Assembly (NCBI GenBank): GCA_943737045.1
Contig: CALSFV010000301.1
Coordinates: 310,001 to 374,000 of the forward strand
Source of the DNA: Parapristionchus giblindavisi
Lineage: Eukaryota; Nematoda; Chromadorea; Rhabditida; Diplogasteridae
Length of the DNA: 64,000 nucleotides
Direction of reading: 5' to 3'
A program made the translations under genes and the position numbers. Of this stretch, positions 18,051-31,400 are shown piece after piece. The notes beneath the pieces were generated by a model. It saw nothing but the letters and a program-made list of their open reading frames with translations, did no database searches and was not told the DNA's origin. Each line of letters opens with the position of its first letter. Positions within the stretch are counted from its first letter, which is position 1.

Positions 18051-21000
18051 TGCTTCTGAGTGATTCCCTATTCGAATCTGGGCAAGCCCCTTGCTTCTGA
18101 GTGATTCCCTGGTCGAATCTGGGCTAGCCCCTTGCTTCTGAGTGATTCCCTGGTCGAATCTGGGCTAGCCCCTTGCTTCTGAGTGATTCCCTGGTCGAAT
18201 CTGGGCAACCCCCATGCTTCTGAGTGATTCCCTGGTCGAATCTGGGCTAGCCCCTTGCTTCTGAGTGATTCCCTGGTCGAATCTGGGCTAGCCCTTGCTT
18301 CTGAGTGATTCCCTGGTCGAATCTGGGCTAGCCCCTTGCTTCTGAGTGATTCCCTGTTCGAATCTGGGCTAGCCCCTTGCTTCTGAGTGATACCCTGGTC
18401 GCATCTGGGCTAGCCCCTTACTTCTGAGTGATTCCCTATTCGAATCTGGGCTAGCCCCTTGCTTCTGAGTGATTCCCTGGTCGAATCTGGGCTAGCCCTT
18501 GCTTCTGAGTGATTCCCTGGTCGAATCTGGGCTAGCCCCTTGCTTCTGAGTGATTCCCTGGTCGAATCTGGGCTAGCCCCTTGCTTCTGAGTGATTCCCT
18601 GGTCGAATCTGGGCTAGCCCCTTGCTTCTGAGTGATACCCTGGTCGAATCTGGGCTAGCCCCTTACTTCTGAGTGATTCCCTGGTCGAATCTGGGCTAGC
18701 CCCTTGTTTCTGAGTGATTCCCTGGTCGAATCTGGGCTAGCCCCTTGCTTCTGAGTGATACCCTGGTCGCATCTGGGCTAGCCCCTTACTTCTGAGTGAT
18801 TCCCTGGTCGAATCTGGGCTAGCCCCTTGTTTCTGAGTGATTCCCTGGTCGAATATGGGCTAGCCCCTTGTTTCTGAGTGATTCCCTGGTCGAATCTGGG
18901 CTAGCCCCTTGCTTCTGAGTGATTCCCTGGTCGAATCTGGGCTAGCCCCTTGCTTCTGAGTGATTCCCTGGTCGAATCTGGGCTAGCCCCTTGCTTCTGA
19001 GTGATTCCCTATTCGAATCTGGGCTAGCCCCTTGCTTCTGAGTGATTCCCTGGTCGAATCTGGGCTAGCCCCTTGCTTCTGAGTGATTCCCTGGTCGAAT
19101 CTGGGCTAGCCCCTTGCTTCTGAGTGATTCCCTGGTCGAATCTGGGCAACCCCCATGCTTCTGAGTGATTCCCTGGTCGAATCTGGGCTAGCCCCTTGCT
19201 TCTGAGTGATTCCCTGGTCGAATCTGGGCTAGCCCCTTGCTTCTGAGTGATTCCCTGGTCGAATCTGGGCTAGCCCCTTGCTTCTGAGTGATTCCCTGGT
19301 CGAATCTGGGCTAGCCCCTTGCTTCTGAGTGATTCCCTGGTCGAATCTGGGCTAGCCCCTTGCTTCTGAGTGATTCCCTGGTCGAATCTGGACTAGCCCC
19401 TTGCTTCTGAGTGATTCCCTGGTCGAATCTGGGCTAGCCCCTTGCTTCTGAGTGATTCCCTGGTCGAATCTGGGCTAGCCCCTTGCTTCTGAGTGATTCC
19501 CTGGTCGAATCTGGGCTAGCCCCTTGCTTCTGAGTGATTCCCTGGTCGAATCTGGACTAGCCCCTTGCTTCTGAGTGATTCCCTGGTCGAATCTGGGCAA
19601 CCCCCATGCTTCTGAGTGATTCCCTGGTCGAATCTGGGCTAGCCCCTTGCTTCTGAGTGATTCCCTGGTCGAATCTGGGCTAGCCCCTTGCTTCTGAGTG
19701 ATTCCCTGGTCGAATCTGGGCTAGATCCTTGCTTCTGAGTGATTCCCTGGTCGAATCTGGGCTAGCCCCTTGCTTCTGAGTGATACCCTGTTCGAATCTC
19801 CCCTTGCTTCTGAGTGATTCCCTGGTCGAATATGGGCTAGCCCCTTGTTTCTGAGTGATTCCCTGGTCGAATCTGGGCTAGCCCCTTGCTTCTGAGTGAT
19901 TCCCTGGTCGAATCTGGGCTAGCCCCTTGCTTCTGAGTGATTCCCTGGTCGAATCTGGGCTAGCCCCTTGCTTCTGAGTGATTCCCTATTCGAATCTGGG
20001 CAAGCCCCTTGCTTCTGAGTGATTCCCTGGTCGAATCTGGGCTAGCCCCTTGCTTCTGAGTGATTCCCTGGTCGAATCTGGGCTAGCCCCTTGCTTCTGA
20101 GTGATTCCCTGGTCGAATCTGGGCAACCCCCATGCTTCTGAGTGATTCCCTGGTCGAATCTGGGCTAGCCCCTTGCTTCTGAGTGATTCCCTGGTCGAAT
20201 CTGGGCTAGCCCTTGCTTCTGAGTGATTCCCTGGTCGAATCTGGGCTAGCCCCTTGCTTCTGAGTGATTCCCTGTTCGAATCTGGGCTAGCCCCTTGCTT
20301 CTGAGTGATACCCTGGTCGCATCTGGGCTAGCCCCTTACTTCTGAGTGATTCCCTATTCGAATCTGGGCTAGCCCCTTGCTTCTGAGTGATTCCCTGGTC
20401 GAATCTGGGCTAGCCCTTGCTTCTGAGTGATTCCCTGGTCGAATCTGGGCTAGCCCCTTGCTTCTGAGTGATTCCCTGGTCGAATCTGGGCTAGCCCCTT
20501 GCTTCTGAGTGATTCCCTGGTCGAATCTGGGCTAGCCCCTTGCTTCTGAGTGATACCCTGGTCGAATCTGGGCTAGCCCCTTACTTCTGAGTGATTCCCT
20601 GGTCGAATCTGGGCTAGCCCCTTGTTTCTGAGTGATTCCCTGGTCGAATCTGGGCTAGCCCCTTGCTTCTGAGTGATACCCTGGTCGCATCTGGGCTAGC
20701 CCCTTACTTCTGAGTGATTCCCTGGTCGAATCTGGGCTAGCCCCTTGTTTCTGAGTGATTCCCTGGTCGAATATGGGCTAGCCCCTTGTTTCTGAGTGAT
20801 TCCCTGGTCGAATCTGGGCTAGCCCCTTGCTTCTGAGTGATTCCCTGGTCGAATCTGGGCTAGCCCCTTGCTTCTGAGTGATTCCCTGGTCGAATCTGGG
20901 CTAGCCCCTTGCTTCTGAGTGATTCCCTATTCGAATCTGGGCTAGCCCCTTGCTTCTGAGTGATTCCCTGGTCGAATCTGGGCTAGCCCCTTGCTTCTGA

Positions 21001-21710
21001 GTGATTCCCTGGTCGAATCTGGGCTAGCCCCTTGCTTCTGAGTGATTCCCTGGTCGAATCTGGGCAACCCCCATGCTTCTGAGTGATTCCCTGGTCGAAT
21101 CTGGGCTAGCCCCTTGCTTCTGAGTGATTCCCTGGTCGAATCTGGGCTAGCCCCTTGCTTCTGAGTGATTCCCTGGTCGAATCTGGGCTAGCCCCTTGCT
21201 TCTGAGTGATTCCCTGGTCGAATCTGGGCTAGCCCCTTGCTTCTGAGTGATACCCTGGTCGCATCTGGGCTAGCCCCTTACTTCTGAGTGATTCCCTATT
21301 CGAATCTGGGCTAGCCCCTTGCTTCTGAGTGATTCCCTGGTCGAATCTGGGCTAGCCCCTTGCTTCTGAGTGATTCCCTGGTCGAATCTGGGCTAGCCCC
21401 TTGCTTCTGAGTGATTCCCTGGTCGAATCTGGGCTAGCCCCTTGCTTCTGAGTGATTCCCTGGTCGAATCTGGACTAGCCCCTTGCTTCTGAGTGATTCC
21501 CTGGTCGAATCTGGGCAACCCCCATGCTTCTGAGTGATTCCCTGGTCGAATCTGGGCTAGCCCCTTGCTTCTGAGTGATTCCCTGGTCGAATCTGGGCTA
21601 GCCCCTTGCTTCTGAGTGATTCCCTGGTCGAATCTGGGCTAGATCCTTGCTTCTGAGTGATTCCCTGGTCGAATCTGGGCTAGCCCCTTGCTTCTGAGTG
21701 ATACCCTGTT
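18051..21710 (+). repeat. Higher-order block pair of about 1.92 kb
   Basis: The rare first variant (CTATTCG with GGGCAAGCCCC, at 18,069 and 19,988) and the 34-bp unit (near 19,789 and 21,709) each recur about 1,920 bp apart, which equals 47 units with one of them short by 7 bp. The order of the other variants is largely, but not wholly, the same between the two blocks, so gains and losses followed the duplication. Confidence 0.7.
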
Positions 21711-24700
21711 CGAATCTCCCCTTGCTTCTGAGTGATTCCCTGGTCGAATATGGGCTAGCCCCTTGTTTCTGAGTGATTCCCTGGTCGAATCTGGGCTAGC
21801 CCCTTGCTTCTGAGTGATTCCCTGGTCGAATCTGGGCTAGCCCCTTGCTTCTGAGTGATTCCCTGGTCGAATCTGGGCTAGCCCCTTGCTTCTGAGTGAT
21901 TCCCTATTCGAATCTGGGCTAGCCCCTTGCTTCTGAGTGATTCCCTGGTCGAATCTGGGCTAGCCCCTTGCTTCTGAGTGATTCCCTGGTCGAATCTGGG
22001 CTAGCCCCTTGTTTCTGAGTGATTCCCTGGTCGAATCTGGGCAACCCCCATGCTTCTGAGTGATTCCCTGGTCGAATCTGGGCTAGCCCCTTGCTTCTGA
22101 GTGATTCCCTGGTCGAATCTGGGCTAGCCCCTTGCTTCTGAGTGATTCCCTGGTCGAATCTGGGCTAGCCCCTTGCTTCTGAGTGATACCCTGGTCGAAT
22201 CTGGGCTAGCCCCTTACTTCTGAGTGATTCCCTGGTCGAATCTGGGCTAGCCCCTTGTTTCTGAGTGATTCCCTGGTCGAATCTGGGCTAGCCCCTTGCT
22301 TCTGAGTGATACCCTGGTCGCATCTGGGCTAGCCCCTTACTTCTGAGTGATTCCCTGGTCGAATCTGGGCTAGCCCCTTGTTTCTGAGTGATTCCCTGGT
22401 CGAATATGGGCTAGCCCCTTGTTTCTGAGTGATTCCCTGGTCGAATCTGGGCTAGCCCCTTGCTTCTGAGTGATTCCCTGGTCGAATCTGGGCTAGCCCC
22501 TTGCTTCTGAGTGATTCCCTGGTCGAATCTGGGCTAGCCCCTTGCTTCTGAGTGATTCCCTATTCGAATCTGGGCTAGCCCCTTGCTTCTGAGTGATTCC
22601 CTGGTCGAATCTGGGCTAGCCCCTTGCTTCTGAGTGATTCCCTGGTCGAATCTGGGCTAGCCCCTTGCTTCTGAGTGATTCCCTGGTCGAATCTGGGCAA
22701 CCCCCATGCTTCTGAGTGATTCCCTGGTCGAATCTGGGCTAGCCCCTTGCTTCTGAGTGATTCCCTGGTCGAATCTGGGCTAGCCCCTTGCTTCTGAGTG
22801 ATTCCCTGGTCGAATCTGGGCTAGCCCCTTGCTTCTGAGTGATTCCCTGGTCGAATCTGGGCTAGCCCCTTGCTTCTGAGTGATACCCTGGTCGCATCTG
22901 GGCTAGCCCCTTACTTCTGAGTGATTCCCTATTCGAATCTGGGCTAGCCCCTTGCTTCTGAGTGATTCCCTGGTCGAATCTGGGCTAGCCCCTTGCTTCT
23001 GAGTGATTCCCTGGTCGAATCTGGGCTAGCCCCTTGCTTCTGAGTGATTCCCTGGTCGAATCTGGGCTAGCCCCTTGCTTCTGAGTGATTCCCTGGTCGA
23101 ATCTGGACTAGCCCCTTGCTTCTGAGTGATTCCCTGGTCGAATCTGGGCAACCCCCATGCTTCTGAGTGATTCCCTGGTCGAATCTGGGCTAGCCCCTTG
23201 CTTCTGAGTGATTCCCTGGTCGAATCTGGGCTAGCCCCTTGCTTCTGAGTGATTCCCTGGTCGAATCTGGGCTAGATCCTTGCTTCTGAGTGATTCCCTG
23301 GTCGAATCTGGGCTAGCCCCTTGCTTCTGAGTGATACCCTGTTCGAATCTCCCCTTGCTTCTGAGTGATTCCCTGGTCGAATATGGGCTAGCCCCTTGTT
23401 TCTGAGTGATTCCCTGGTCGAATCTGGGCTAGCCCCTTGCTTCTGAGTGATTCCCTGGTCGAATCTGGGCTAGCCCCTTGCTTCTGAGTGATTCCCTGGT
23501 CGAATCTGGGCTAGCCCCTTGCTTCTGAGTGATTCCCTATTCGAATCTGGGCTAGCCCCTTGCTTCTGAGTGATTCCCTGGTCGAATCTGGGCTAGCCCC
23601 TTGCTTCTGAGTGATTCCCTGGTCGAATCTGGGCTAGCCCCTTGCTTCTGAGTGATTCCCTGGTCGAATCTGGGCAACCCCCATGCTTCTGAGTGATTCC
23701 CTGGTCGAATCTGGGCTAGCCCCTTGCTTCTGAGTGATTCCCTGGTCGAATCTGGGCTAGCCCCTTGCTTCTGAGTGATTCCCTGGTCGAATCTGGGCTA
23801 GCCCCTTGCTTCTGAGTGATTCCCTGGTCGAATCTGGGCTAGCCCCTTGCTTCTGAGTGATACCCTGGTCGCATCTGGGCTAGCCCCTTACTTCTGAGTG
23901 ATTCCCTATTCGAATCTGGGCTAGCCCCTTGCTTCTGAGTGATTCCCTGGTCGAATCTGGGCTAGCCCCTTGCTTCTGAGTGATTCCCTGGTCGAATCTG
24001 GGCTAGCCCCTTGCTTCTGAGTGATTCCCTGGTCGAATCTGGGCTAGCCCCTTGCTTCTGAGTGATTCCCTGGTCGAATCTGGACTAGCCCCTTGCTTCT
24101 GAGTGATTCCCTGGTCGAATCTGGGCAACCCCCATGCTTCTGAGTGATTCCCTGGTCGAATCTGGGCTAGCCCCTTGCTTCTGAGTGATTCCCTGGTCGA
24201 ATCTGGGCTAGCCCCTTGCTTCTGAGTGATTCCCTGGTCGAATCTGGGCTAGATCCTTGCTTCTGAGTGATTCCCTGGTCGAATCTGGGCTAGCCCCTTG
24301 CTTCTGAGTGATACCCTGTTCGATTCTCCCCTTGCTTCTGAGTGATTCCCTGGTCGAATATGGGCTAGCCCCTTGTTTCTGAGTGATTCCCTGGTCGAAT
24401 CTGGGCTAGCCCCTTGCTTCTGAGTGATTCCCTGGTCGAATCTGGGCTAGCCCCTTGCTTCTGAGTGATTCCCTGGTCGAATCTGGGCTAGCCCCTTGCT
24501 TCTGAGTGATTCCCTATTCGAATCTGGGCTAGCCCCTTGCTTCTGAGTGATTCCCTGGTCGAATCTGGGCTAGCCCCTTGCTTCTGAGTGATTCCCTGGT
24601 CGAATCTGGGCTAGCCCCTTGCTTCTGAGTGATTCCCTGGTCGAATCTGGGCAACCCCCATGCTTCTGAGTGATTCCCTGGTCGAATCTGGGCTAGCCCC

Positions 24701-25255
24701 TTGCTTCTGAGTGATTCCCTGGTCGAATCTGGGCTAGCCCCTTGCTTCTGAGTGATTCCCTGGTCGAATCTGGGCTAGCCCCTTGCTTCTGAGTGATTCC
24801 CTGGTCGAATCTGGGCTAGCCCCTTGCTTCTGAGTGATACCCTGGTCGCATCTGGGCTAGCCCCTTACTTCTGAGTGATTCCCTATTCGAATCTGGGCTA
24901 GCCCCTTGCTTCTGAGTGATTCCCTGGTCGAATCTGGGCTAGCCCCTTGCTTCTGAGTGATTCCCTGGTCGAATCTGGGCTAGCCCCTTGCTTCTGAGTG
25001 ATTCCCTGGTCGAATCTGGGCTAGCCCCTTGCTTCTGAGTGATTCCCTGGTCGAATCTGGACTAGCCCCTTGCTTCTGAGTGATTCCCTGGTCGAATCTG
25101 GGCTAGCCCCTTGCTTCTGAGTGATTCCCTGGTCGAATCTGGGCTAGCCCCTTGCTTCTGAGTGATTCCCTGGTCGAATCTGGGCTAGATCCTTGCTTCT
25201 GAGTGATTCCCTGGTCGAATCTGGGCTAGCCCCTTGCTTCTGAGTGATACCCTGT

Positions 25256-28200
25256 TCGAATCTCCCCTTGCTTCTGAGTGATTCCCTGGTCGAATATGGG
25301 CTAGCCCCTTGTTTCTGAGTGATTCCCTGGTCGAATCTGGGCTAGCCCCTTGCTTCTGAGTGATTCCCTGGTCGAATCTGGGCTAGCCCCTTGCTTCTGA
25401 GTGATTCCCTGGTCGAATCTGGACTAGCCCCTTGCTTCTGAGTGATTCCCTGGTCGAATCTGGGCAACCCCCTTGCTTCTGAGTGATTCCCTGGTCGAAT
25501 CTGGGCTAGCCCCTTGCTTCTGAGTGATTCCCTGGTCGAATCTGGGCTAGCCCCTTGCTTCTGAGTGATTCCCTGGTCGAATCTGGGCTAGATCCTTGCT
25601 TCTGAGTGATTCCCTGGTCGAATCTGGGCTAGCCCCTTGCCTCTGAGTGATACCCTGTTCGAATCTCCCCTTGCTTCTGAGTGATTCCCTGGTCGAATAT
25701 GGGCTAGCCCCTTGTTTCTGAGTGATTCCCTGGTCGAATCTGGGCTAGCCCCTTGCTTCTGAGTGATTCCCTGGTCGAATCTGGGCTAGCCCCTTGCTTC
25801 TGAGTGATTCCCTGGTCGAATCTGGGCTAGCCCCTTGCTTCTGAGTGATTCCCTATTCGAATCTGGGCTAGCCCCTTGCTTCTGAGTGATTCCCTGGTCG
25901 AATCTGGGCTAGCCCCTTGCTTCTGAGTGATTCCCTGGTCGAATCTGGGCTAGCCCCTTGCTTCTGAGTGATTCCCTGGTCGAATCTGGGCTAGCCCCTT
26001 GCTTCTGAGTGATTCCCTATTCGAATCTGGGCTAGCCCCTTGCTTCTGAGTGATTCCCTGGTCGAATCTGGGCTAGCCCCTTGCTTCTGAGTGATTCCCT
26101 GGTCGAATCTGGGCTAGCCCCTTGCTTCTGAGTGATTCCCTGGTCGAATCTGGGCAACCCCCATGCTTCTGAGTGATTCCCTGGTCGAATCTGGGCTAGC
26201 CCCTTGCTTCTGAGTGATTCCCTGGTCGAATCTGGGCTAGCCCCTTGCTTCTGAGTGATTCCCTGGTCGAATCTGGGCTAGCCCCTTGCTTCTGAGTGAT
26301 TCCCTGGTCGAATCTGGGCTAGCCCCTTGCTTCTGAGTGATTCCCTGGTCGAATCTGGGCAACCCCCATGCTTCTGAGTGATTCCCTGGTCGAATCTGGG
26401 CTAGCCCCTTGCTTCTGAGTGATTCCCTGGTCGAATCTGGGCTAGCCCCTTGCTTCTGAGTGATTCCCTGGTCGAATCTGGGCTAGCCCCTTGCTTCTGA
26501 GTGATTCCCTGGTCGAATCTGGGCTAGCCCCTTGCTTCTGAGTGATACCCTGGTCGCATCTGGGCTAGCCCCTTACTTCTGAGTGATTCCCTATTCGAAT
26601 CTGGGCTAGCCCCTTGCTTCTGAGTGATTCCCTGGTCGAATCTGGGCTAGCCCCTTGCTTCTGAGTGATTCCCTGGTCGAATCTGGGCTAGCCCCTTGCT
26701 TCTGAGTGATTCCCTGGTCGAATCTGGGCTAGCCCCTTGCTTCTGAGTGATTCCCTGGTCGAATCTGGGCTAGCCCCTTGCTTCTGAGTGATTCCCTGGT
26801 CGAATCTGGGCTAGCCCCTTGCTTCTGAGTGATTCCCTGGTCGAATCTGGACTAGCCCCTTGCTTCTGAGTGATTCCCTGGTCGAATCTGGGCTAGCCCC
26901 TTGCTTCTGAGTGATTCCCTGGTCGAATCTGGGCTAGCCCCTTGCTTCTGAGTGATTCCCTGGTCGAATCTGGGCTAGATCCTTGCTTCTGAGTGATTCC
27001 CTGGTCGAATCTGGGCTAGCCCCTTGCTTCTGAGTGATACCCTGTTCGAATCTCCCCTTGCTTCTGAGTGATTCCCTGGTCGAATATGGGCTAGCCCCTT
27101 GTTTCTGAGTGATTCCCTGGTCGAATCTGGGCTAGCCCCTTGCTTCTGAGTGATTCCCTGGTCGAATCTGGGCTAGCCCCTTGCTTCTGAGTGATTCCCT
27201 GGTCGAATCTGGACTAGCCCCTTGCTTCTGAGTGATTCCCTGGTCGAATCTGGGCAACCCCCTTGCTTCTGAGTGATTCCCTGGTCGAATCTGGGCTAGC
27301 CCCTTGCTTCTGAGTGATTCCCTGGTCGAATCTGGGCTAGCCCCTTGCTTCTGAGTGATTCCCTGGTCGAATCTGGGCTAGATCCTTGCTTCTGAGTGAT
27401 TCCCTGGTCGAATCTGGGCTAGCCCCTTGCCTCTGAGTGATACCCTGTTCGAATCTCCCCTTGCTTCTGAGTGATTCCCTGGTCGAATATGGGCTAGCCC
27501 CTTGTTTCTGAGTGATTCCCTGGTCGAATCTGGGCTAGCCCCTTGCTTCTGAGTGATTCCCTGGTCGAATCTGGGCTAGCCCCTTGCTTCTGAGTGATTC
27601 CCTGGTCGAATCTGGGCTAGCCCCTTGCTTCTGAGTGATTCCCTATTCGAATCTGGGCTAGCCCCTTGCTTCTGAGTGATTCCCTGGTCGAATCTGGGCT
27701 AGCCCCTTGCTTCTGAGTGATTCCCTGGTCGAATCTGGGCTAGCCCCTTGCTTCTGAGTGATTCCCTGGTCGAATCTGGGCAACCCCCATGCTTCTGAGT
27801 GATTCCCTGGTCGAATCTGGGCTAGCCCCTTGCTTCTGAGTGATTCCCTGGTCGAATCTGGGCTAGCCCCTTGCTTCTGAGTGATTCCCTGGTCGAATCT
27901 GGGCTAGCCCCTTGCTTCTGAGTGATTCCCTGGTCGAATCTGGGCTAGCCCCTTGCTTCTGAGTGATACCCTGGTCGCATCTGGGCTAGCCCCTTACTTC
28001 TGAGTGATTCCCTATTCGAATCTGGGCTAGCCCCTTGCTTCTGAGTGATTCCCTGGTCGAATCTGGGCTAGCTCCTTGCTTCTGAGTGATTCCCTGGTCG
28101 AATCTGGGCTAGCCCCTTGCTTCTGAGTGATTCCCTGGTCGAATCTGGGCTAGCCCCTTGCTTCTGAGTGATTCCCTGGTCGAATCTGGACTAGCCCCTT

Positions 28201-28430
28201 GCTTCTGAGTGATTCCCTGGTCGAATCTGGGCAACCCCCATGCTTCTGAGTGATTCCCTGGTCGAATCTGGGCTAGCCCCTTGCTTCTGAGTGATTCCCT
28301 GGTCGAATCTGGGCTAGCCCCTTGCTTCTGAGTGATTCCCTGGTCGAATCTGGGCTAGATCCTTGCTTCTGAGTGATTCCCTGGTCGAATCTGGGCTAGC
28401 CCCTTGCTTCTGAGTGATACCCTGTTCGAA
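25256..28430 (+). repeat. Higher-order duplication of about 1.79 kb
   Basis: A characteristic pair of 34-bp units, the second preceded by TTGCCTCTGAG instead of TTGCTTCTGAG, occurs near 25,256/25,648 and again near 27,047/27,438, an offset of about 1,791 bp. The CTCTGAG variant is found only in these two places, which marks a local tandem duplication. Confidence 0.7.
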
Positions 28431-31400
28431 TCTCCCCTTGCTTCTGAGTGATTCCCTGGTCGAATATGGGCTAGCCCCTTGTTTCTGAGTGATTCCCTGG
28501 TCGAATCTGGGCTAGCCCCTTGCTTCTGAGTGATTCCCTGGTCGAATCTGGGCTAGCCCCTTGCTTCTGAGTGATTCCCTGGTCGAATCTGGGCTAGCCC
28601 CTTGCTTCTGAGTGATTCCCTATTCGAATCTGGGCTAGCCCCTTGCTTCTGAGTGATTCCCTGGTCGAATCTGGGCTAGCCCCTTGCTTCTGAGTGATTC
28701 CCTGGTCGAATCTGGGCTAGCCCCTTGCTTCTGAGTGATTCCCTGGTCGAATCTGGGCAACCCCCATGCTTCTGAGTGATTCCCTGGTCGAATCTGGGCT
28801 AGCCCCTTGCTTCTGAGTGATTCCCTGGTCGAATCTGGGCTAGCCCCTTGCTTCTGAGTGATTCCCTGGTCGAATCTGGGCTAGCCCCTTGCTTCTGAGT
28901 GATTCCCTGGTCGAATCTGGGCTAGCCCCTTGCTTCTGAGTGATACCCTGGTCGCATCTGGGCTAGCCCCTTACTTCTGAGTGATTCCCTATTCGAATCT
29001 GGGCTAGCCCCTTGCTTCTGAGTGATTCCCTGGTCGAATCTGGGCTAGCCCCTTGCTTCTGAGTGATTCCCTGGTCGAATCTCGGCTAGCCCCTTGCTTC
29101 TGAGTGATTCCCTGGTCGAATCTGGGCTAGCCCCTTGCTTCTGAGTGATTCCCTGGTCGAATCTGGACTAGCCCCTTGCTTCTGAGTGATTCCCTGGTCG
29201 AATCTGGGCAACCCCCATGCTTCTGAGTGATTCCCTGGTCGAATCTGGGCTAGCCCCTTGCTTCTGAGTGATTCCCTGGTCGAATCTGGGCTAGCCCCTT
29301 GCTTCTGAGTGATTCCCTGGTCGAATCTGGGCTAGATCCTTGCTTCTGAGTGATTCCCTGGTCGAATCTGGGCTAGCCCCTTGCTTCTGAGTGATACCCT
29401 GTTCGAATCTCCCCTTGCTTCTGAGTGATTCCCTGGTCGAATCTGGGCTAGCCCCTTGCTTCTGAGTGATTCCCTGGCCGAATCTGGGCTAGCCCCTTGC
29501 TTCTGAGTGATTCCCTGGTCGAATCTGGGCTAGCCCCTTGCTTCTGAGTGATTCCCTGGTCGAATCTGGGCTAGCCCCTTGCTTCTGAATGATTCCCTGG
29601 TCGAATCTGGGCTAGCCCCTTGCTTCTGAGTGATTCCCTGGTCGAATCTGGGCTAGCCCCTTGCTTCTGAGTGATTCCCTGGTCGAATCTGGGCTAGCCC
29701 CTTGCTTCTGAGTGATTCCCTGGTCGAATCTGGGCTAGCCCCTTGCTTCTGAGTGATTCCCTGGTCGAATCTGGGCTAGCCCCTTGCTTCTGAGTGATTC
29801 CCTGGTCGAATCTGGGCAACCCCCATGCTTCTGAGTGATTCCCTGGTCGAATCTGGGCTAGCCCCTTGCTTCTGAGTGATTCCCTATTCGAATCTGGGCT
29901 AGCCCCTTGCTTCTGAGTGATTCCCTGGTCGAATCTGGGCTAGCCCCTTGCTTCTGAGTGATTCACTGGTCGAATCTGGGCTAGCCCCTTGCTTCTGAGT
30001 GATTCCCTGGTCGAATCTGGGCAACCCCCATGCTTCTGAGTGATTCCCTGGTCGAATCTGGGCTAGCCCCTTGCTTCTGAGTGATTCCCTGGTCGAATCT
30101 GGGCTAGCCCCTTGCTTCTGAGTGATTCCCTGGTCGAATCTGGGCTAGCCCCTTGCTTCTGAGTGATTCCCTGGTCGAATCTGGGCTAGCCCCTTGCTTC
30201 TGAGTGATACCCTGGTCGCATCTGGGCTAGCCCCTTACTTCTGAGTGATTCCCTATTCGAATCTGGGCTAGCCCCTTGCTTCTGAGTGATTCCCTGGTCG
30301 AATCTGGGCTAGCCCCTTGCTTCTGAGTGATTCCCTGGTCGAATCTGGGCTAGCCCCTTGCTTCTGAGTGATTCCCTGGTCGAATCTGGGCTAGCCCCTT
30401 GCTTCTGAGTGATTCCCTGGTCGAATCTGGACTAGCCCCTTGCTTCTGAGTGATTCCCTGGTCGAATCTGGGCAACCCCCATGCTTCTGAGTGATTCCCT
30501 GGTCGAATCTGGGCTAGCCCCTTGCTTCTGAGTGATTCCCTGGTCGAATCTGGGCTAGCCCCTTGCTTCTGAGTGATTCCCTGGTCGAATCTGGGCTAGA
30601 TCCTTGCTTCTGAGTGATTCCCTGGTCGAATCTGGGCTAGCCCCTTGCTTCTGAGTGATACCCTGTTCGAATCTCCCCTTGCTTCTGAGTGATTCCCTGG
30701 TCGAATCTGGGCTAGCCCCTTGCTTCTGAGTGATTCCCTGGTCGAATCTGGGCTAGCCCCTTGCTTCTGAGTGATTCCCTGGTCGAATCTGGGCTAGCCC
30801 CTTGCTTCTGAGTGATTCCCTGGTCGAATCTGGGCTAGCCCCTTGCTTCTGAATGATTCCCTGGTCGAATCTGGGCTAGCCCCTTGCTTCTGAGTGATTC
30901 CCTGGTCGAATCTGGGCTAGCCCCTTGCTTCTGAGTGATTCCCTGGTCGAATCTGGGCTAGCCCCTTGCTTCTGAGTGATTCCCTGGTCGAATCTGGGCT
31001 AGCCCCTTGCTTCTGAGTGATTCCCTGGTCGAATCTGGGCTAGCCCCTTGCTTCTGAGTGATACCCTGGTCGCATCTGGGCTAGCCCCTTACTTCTGAGT
31101 GATTCCCTATTCGAATCTGGGCTAGCCCCTTGCTTCTGAGTGATTCCCTGGTCGAATCTGGGCTAGCCCCTTGCTTCTGAGTGATTCCCTGGTCGAATCT
31201 GGGCTAGCCCCTTGCTTCTGAGTGATTCCCTGGTCGAATCTGGGCTAGCCCCTTGCTTCTGAGTGATTCCCTGGTCGAATCTGGACTAGCCCCTTGCTTC
31301 TGAGTGATTCCCTGGTCGAATCTGGGCAACCCCCATGCTTCTGAGTGATTCCCTGGTCGAATCTGGGCTAGCCCCTTGCTTCTGAGTGATTCCCTGGTCG

